From contig NZ_LVYD01000024.1 in assembly GCF_002077945.1 (NCBI RefSeq), forward strand, positions 1-64,000: 64,000 nucleotides of DNA, written 5' to 3'. Every line of letters starts with the position of its first letter. Within the stretch, counting starts at the first letter, position 1. Source of the DNA: Niastella vici. Its GTDB lineage: Bacteria > Bacteroidota > Bacteroidia > Chitinophagales > Chitinophagaceae. Both the position numbers and the translations under genes were made by a program. The notes under the pieces were generated by a model, which saw only the letters and a program-made list of their open reading frames with translations, ran no database searches and had not been told where the DNA came from. This document shows, piece by piece, positions 62,854 through 64,000 of this stretch.

Positions 62854-63999
62854 TTATTCCTCCTGCCGGTATAGAATGATCTCTACTCTCCTGTTCAGCT
62901 GTCTTCCGGTTGGGGTTTTATTACTGGCAACCGGCCGCCAATAAGCATACCCCCGTGTCTTTGTCTTTTCTTCCAGCCCTGCTACTTTACCCGATAAATA
63001 CTCTTTTACCGAATTGGCCCGGTTCAGCGACAGGGTTTCATTATAAGCCAGCTTGCCAATGCTGTCAGTATGCCCTTCCACGATCATGGAATCAATTTCC
63101 GGTATTTTCAACTGGCTGGCAAAACTGTCGAGCAGGTAATGGCTGGCCGCGGTTAACTCATAGCGGGCAGTAGCAAAAAAAATGTCGGGTATAACCAGGG
63201 TATCTATACGTTGTTTCTTTTTTTCTTCTATGGTTTGCGGCAGGGGTTTTACCGGGGGTGGGTTTTGGCGATACAGGTTTACTTTCCGCTCCAGGTAAGA
63301 ATGCCGTTCATTTTCACTGTATATTTCTTTTTTTACGCTATCGGCCTGTTCGCATAATTTTTCATGCACATCAACAGGCGTCAGCGAAACATCATCGAGA
63401 AAAAAATAATATTCGTCGCGAAAATCTGGTCCGGGAATACCGGTTACATCGAGCCGTTTAAAATGGCCAATAGTAACGAACCCTTCCGTTCCATCGGCCG
63501 TATACAACAATTCCACTTTTTGCCAGCTGCCTGTTTTTTTAACTGTTGTGTCAAGACCGTTAATAGACCATAACTGCGGAGTAATGAGCCTGAAGTATCT
63601 TCTTTCATACAGAAAATCCCGGGCAGAAAAATAAACGCCTATGCTATCCAGTACGGGATGTAAAGAGAAAACATACATTTCCAGTTTATACTGGTGTCCT
63701 CTCTGCAAGCCACAGAGCAGGCGGGTACGGATAAAATTCCTGATGCCCTTCATTCCCAGGCTGCCGGCGGCAATCCCTACGAAATGCGTGCCTTCATGGG
63801 CTTTCACCATGTACTTCAGGGGTGCTGAAAAATAATAATTAAAATACAGTGAAGTAGCGATCCAGGCTTCGGGTGCACAGGGTTTTTCATATTCAGTGCA
63901 AATGTTCTCCTCTTCAAAACCGCCGTTTGCAAGGAGGTTCTGGGAATACGCAGGTATAGCAGATAAGATCACAACACAGCAAGCAAAAATGAGTTTCAT
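62854..63999 (-). CDS. OmpA-family protein with N-terminal Cys-rich binding domain (paralogue 2)
   Basis: The 381-residue protein is the paralogue of the gene at 59948-61087, complete in the window with ATG one base from its right edge. Signal peptide about 1-19 (PAYSQ). The first domain repeats the Cys-containing start NLLANGGFEEENICTEYEKPCAPEAW, AGSLGMKGIRNFIRTRLLCGL and SIGVYFSARDFLYE. The OmpA domain has VEGHTDSIGKLAYNETLSLNRANSVKEYL and ends LNRRVEIILYRQEE. Both paralogues carry a central linker of about 50 residues rich in Lys and Pro. Sequence upstream of the start is outside the window. Confidence 0.93.
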   Translation of the reverse strand: MKLIFACCVVILSAIPAYSQNLLANGGFEEENICTEYEKPCAPEAWIATSLYFNYYFSAPLKYMVKAHEGTHFVGIAAGSLGMKGIRNFIRTRLLCGLQRGHQYKLEMYVFSLHPVLDSIGVYFSARDFLYERRYFRLITPQLWSINGLDTTVKKTGSWQKVELLYTADGTEGFVTIGHFKRLDVTGIPGPDFRDEYYFFLDDVSLTPVDVHEKLCEQADSVKKEIYSENERHSYLERKVNLYRQNPPPVKPLPQTIEEKKKQRIDTLVIPDIFFATARYELTAASHYLLDSFASQLKIPEIDSMIVEGHTDSIGKLAYNETLSLNRANSVKEYLSGKVAGLEEKTKTRGYAYWRPVASNKTPTGRQLNRRVEIILYRQEE

Positions 64000-64000
64000 A

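Overview
The window looks like chromosomal DNA from a Bacteroidota bacterium, most likely family Chitinophagaceae (Niastella/Chitinophaga-like; this genus-level guess is inference). The reasons are a SusC/SusD pair, several type IX secretion (T9SS) proteins with both type A and type B sorting domains, PorP/SprF and PorE-like partners, a PafA-type alkaline phosphatase, a serine palmitoyltransferase-like enzyme of sphingolipid synthesis, a YpdA-type reductase, and promoter-like boxes of the Bacteroidota form TAnnTTTG. I found 51 protein genes I consider real, no rRNA or tRNA, no CRISPR array, no phage and no insertion sequence with a transposase.

Layout. 1-1241: no convincing gene, but an isolated promoter, word-like repeats and a hairpin. 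1242-6742 (+): a metal-receptor-like protein, a kinase-like unknown, an RNase Z-like hydrolase, and two unrelated fructose-bisphosphate aldolases (class II then class I). 6982-8328 (-): two tandem secreted paralogues with charged or Gly/His-rich tails. 9139-13947 (-): M16 zinc protease and PafA phosphatase. 14235-21387: sphingolipid enzyme, small secreted protein, thioredoxin-like lipoprotein, UbiX, LolA, FtsK. 21539-28096: orphan 7TM sensor kinase, DUF423 protein, shikimate kinase, glutaryl-CoA dehydrogenase, and an ECF sigma / membrane protein / beta-repeat surface protein operon. 28265-36241 (-): a SusC-SusD locus with a zinc metallopeptidase lipoprotein and a DUF4302 lipoprotein rather than glycosidases, next to a collagen-like lipoprotein. 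36701-43530 (-): a T9SS cassette made of a 1260-residue type B cargo, PorP/SprF and a PorE-like OmpA protein. 44169-55519: mostly housekeeping metabolism (pyrF, kynU, SDR, GDPD, Mrp/ApbC, hbd, YigZ, DMT exporter, ribD, prmC). 55520-56495: AT-rich patch with small unknown genes. 56603-59946: ExbB/ExbD, an SPFH protein and YpdA. 59948-63999: two paralogous OmpA-family proteins flanking a type A T9SS cargo.

The genes point to a free-living heterotroph with much of its effort at the cell surface: energised outer-membrane uptake (SusCD with ExbBD), peptide or protein scavenging (Mx1 and M16 peptidases), phosphate scavenging (PafA), lipoprotein traffic (LolA), and surface display through T9SS.

The most unusual signal is not a gene. 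Several families of word-like repeats sit in the intergenic gaps (GAAGTAGGAAGTAA, GGTGAATGGTCAAT, GTTACAGGTTACA, GTGATAATTCGATAAT, TCCAACGTCCAATATCC). They often form long inverted repeats, sometimes enclose terminator hairpins, and in places run up to the base before a start codon. A second pattern is that promoter -7 boxes sit only 5 to 6 bases before some ATGs, which suggests leaderless mRNAs.
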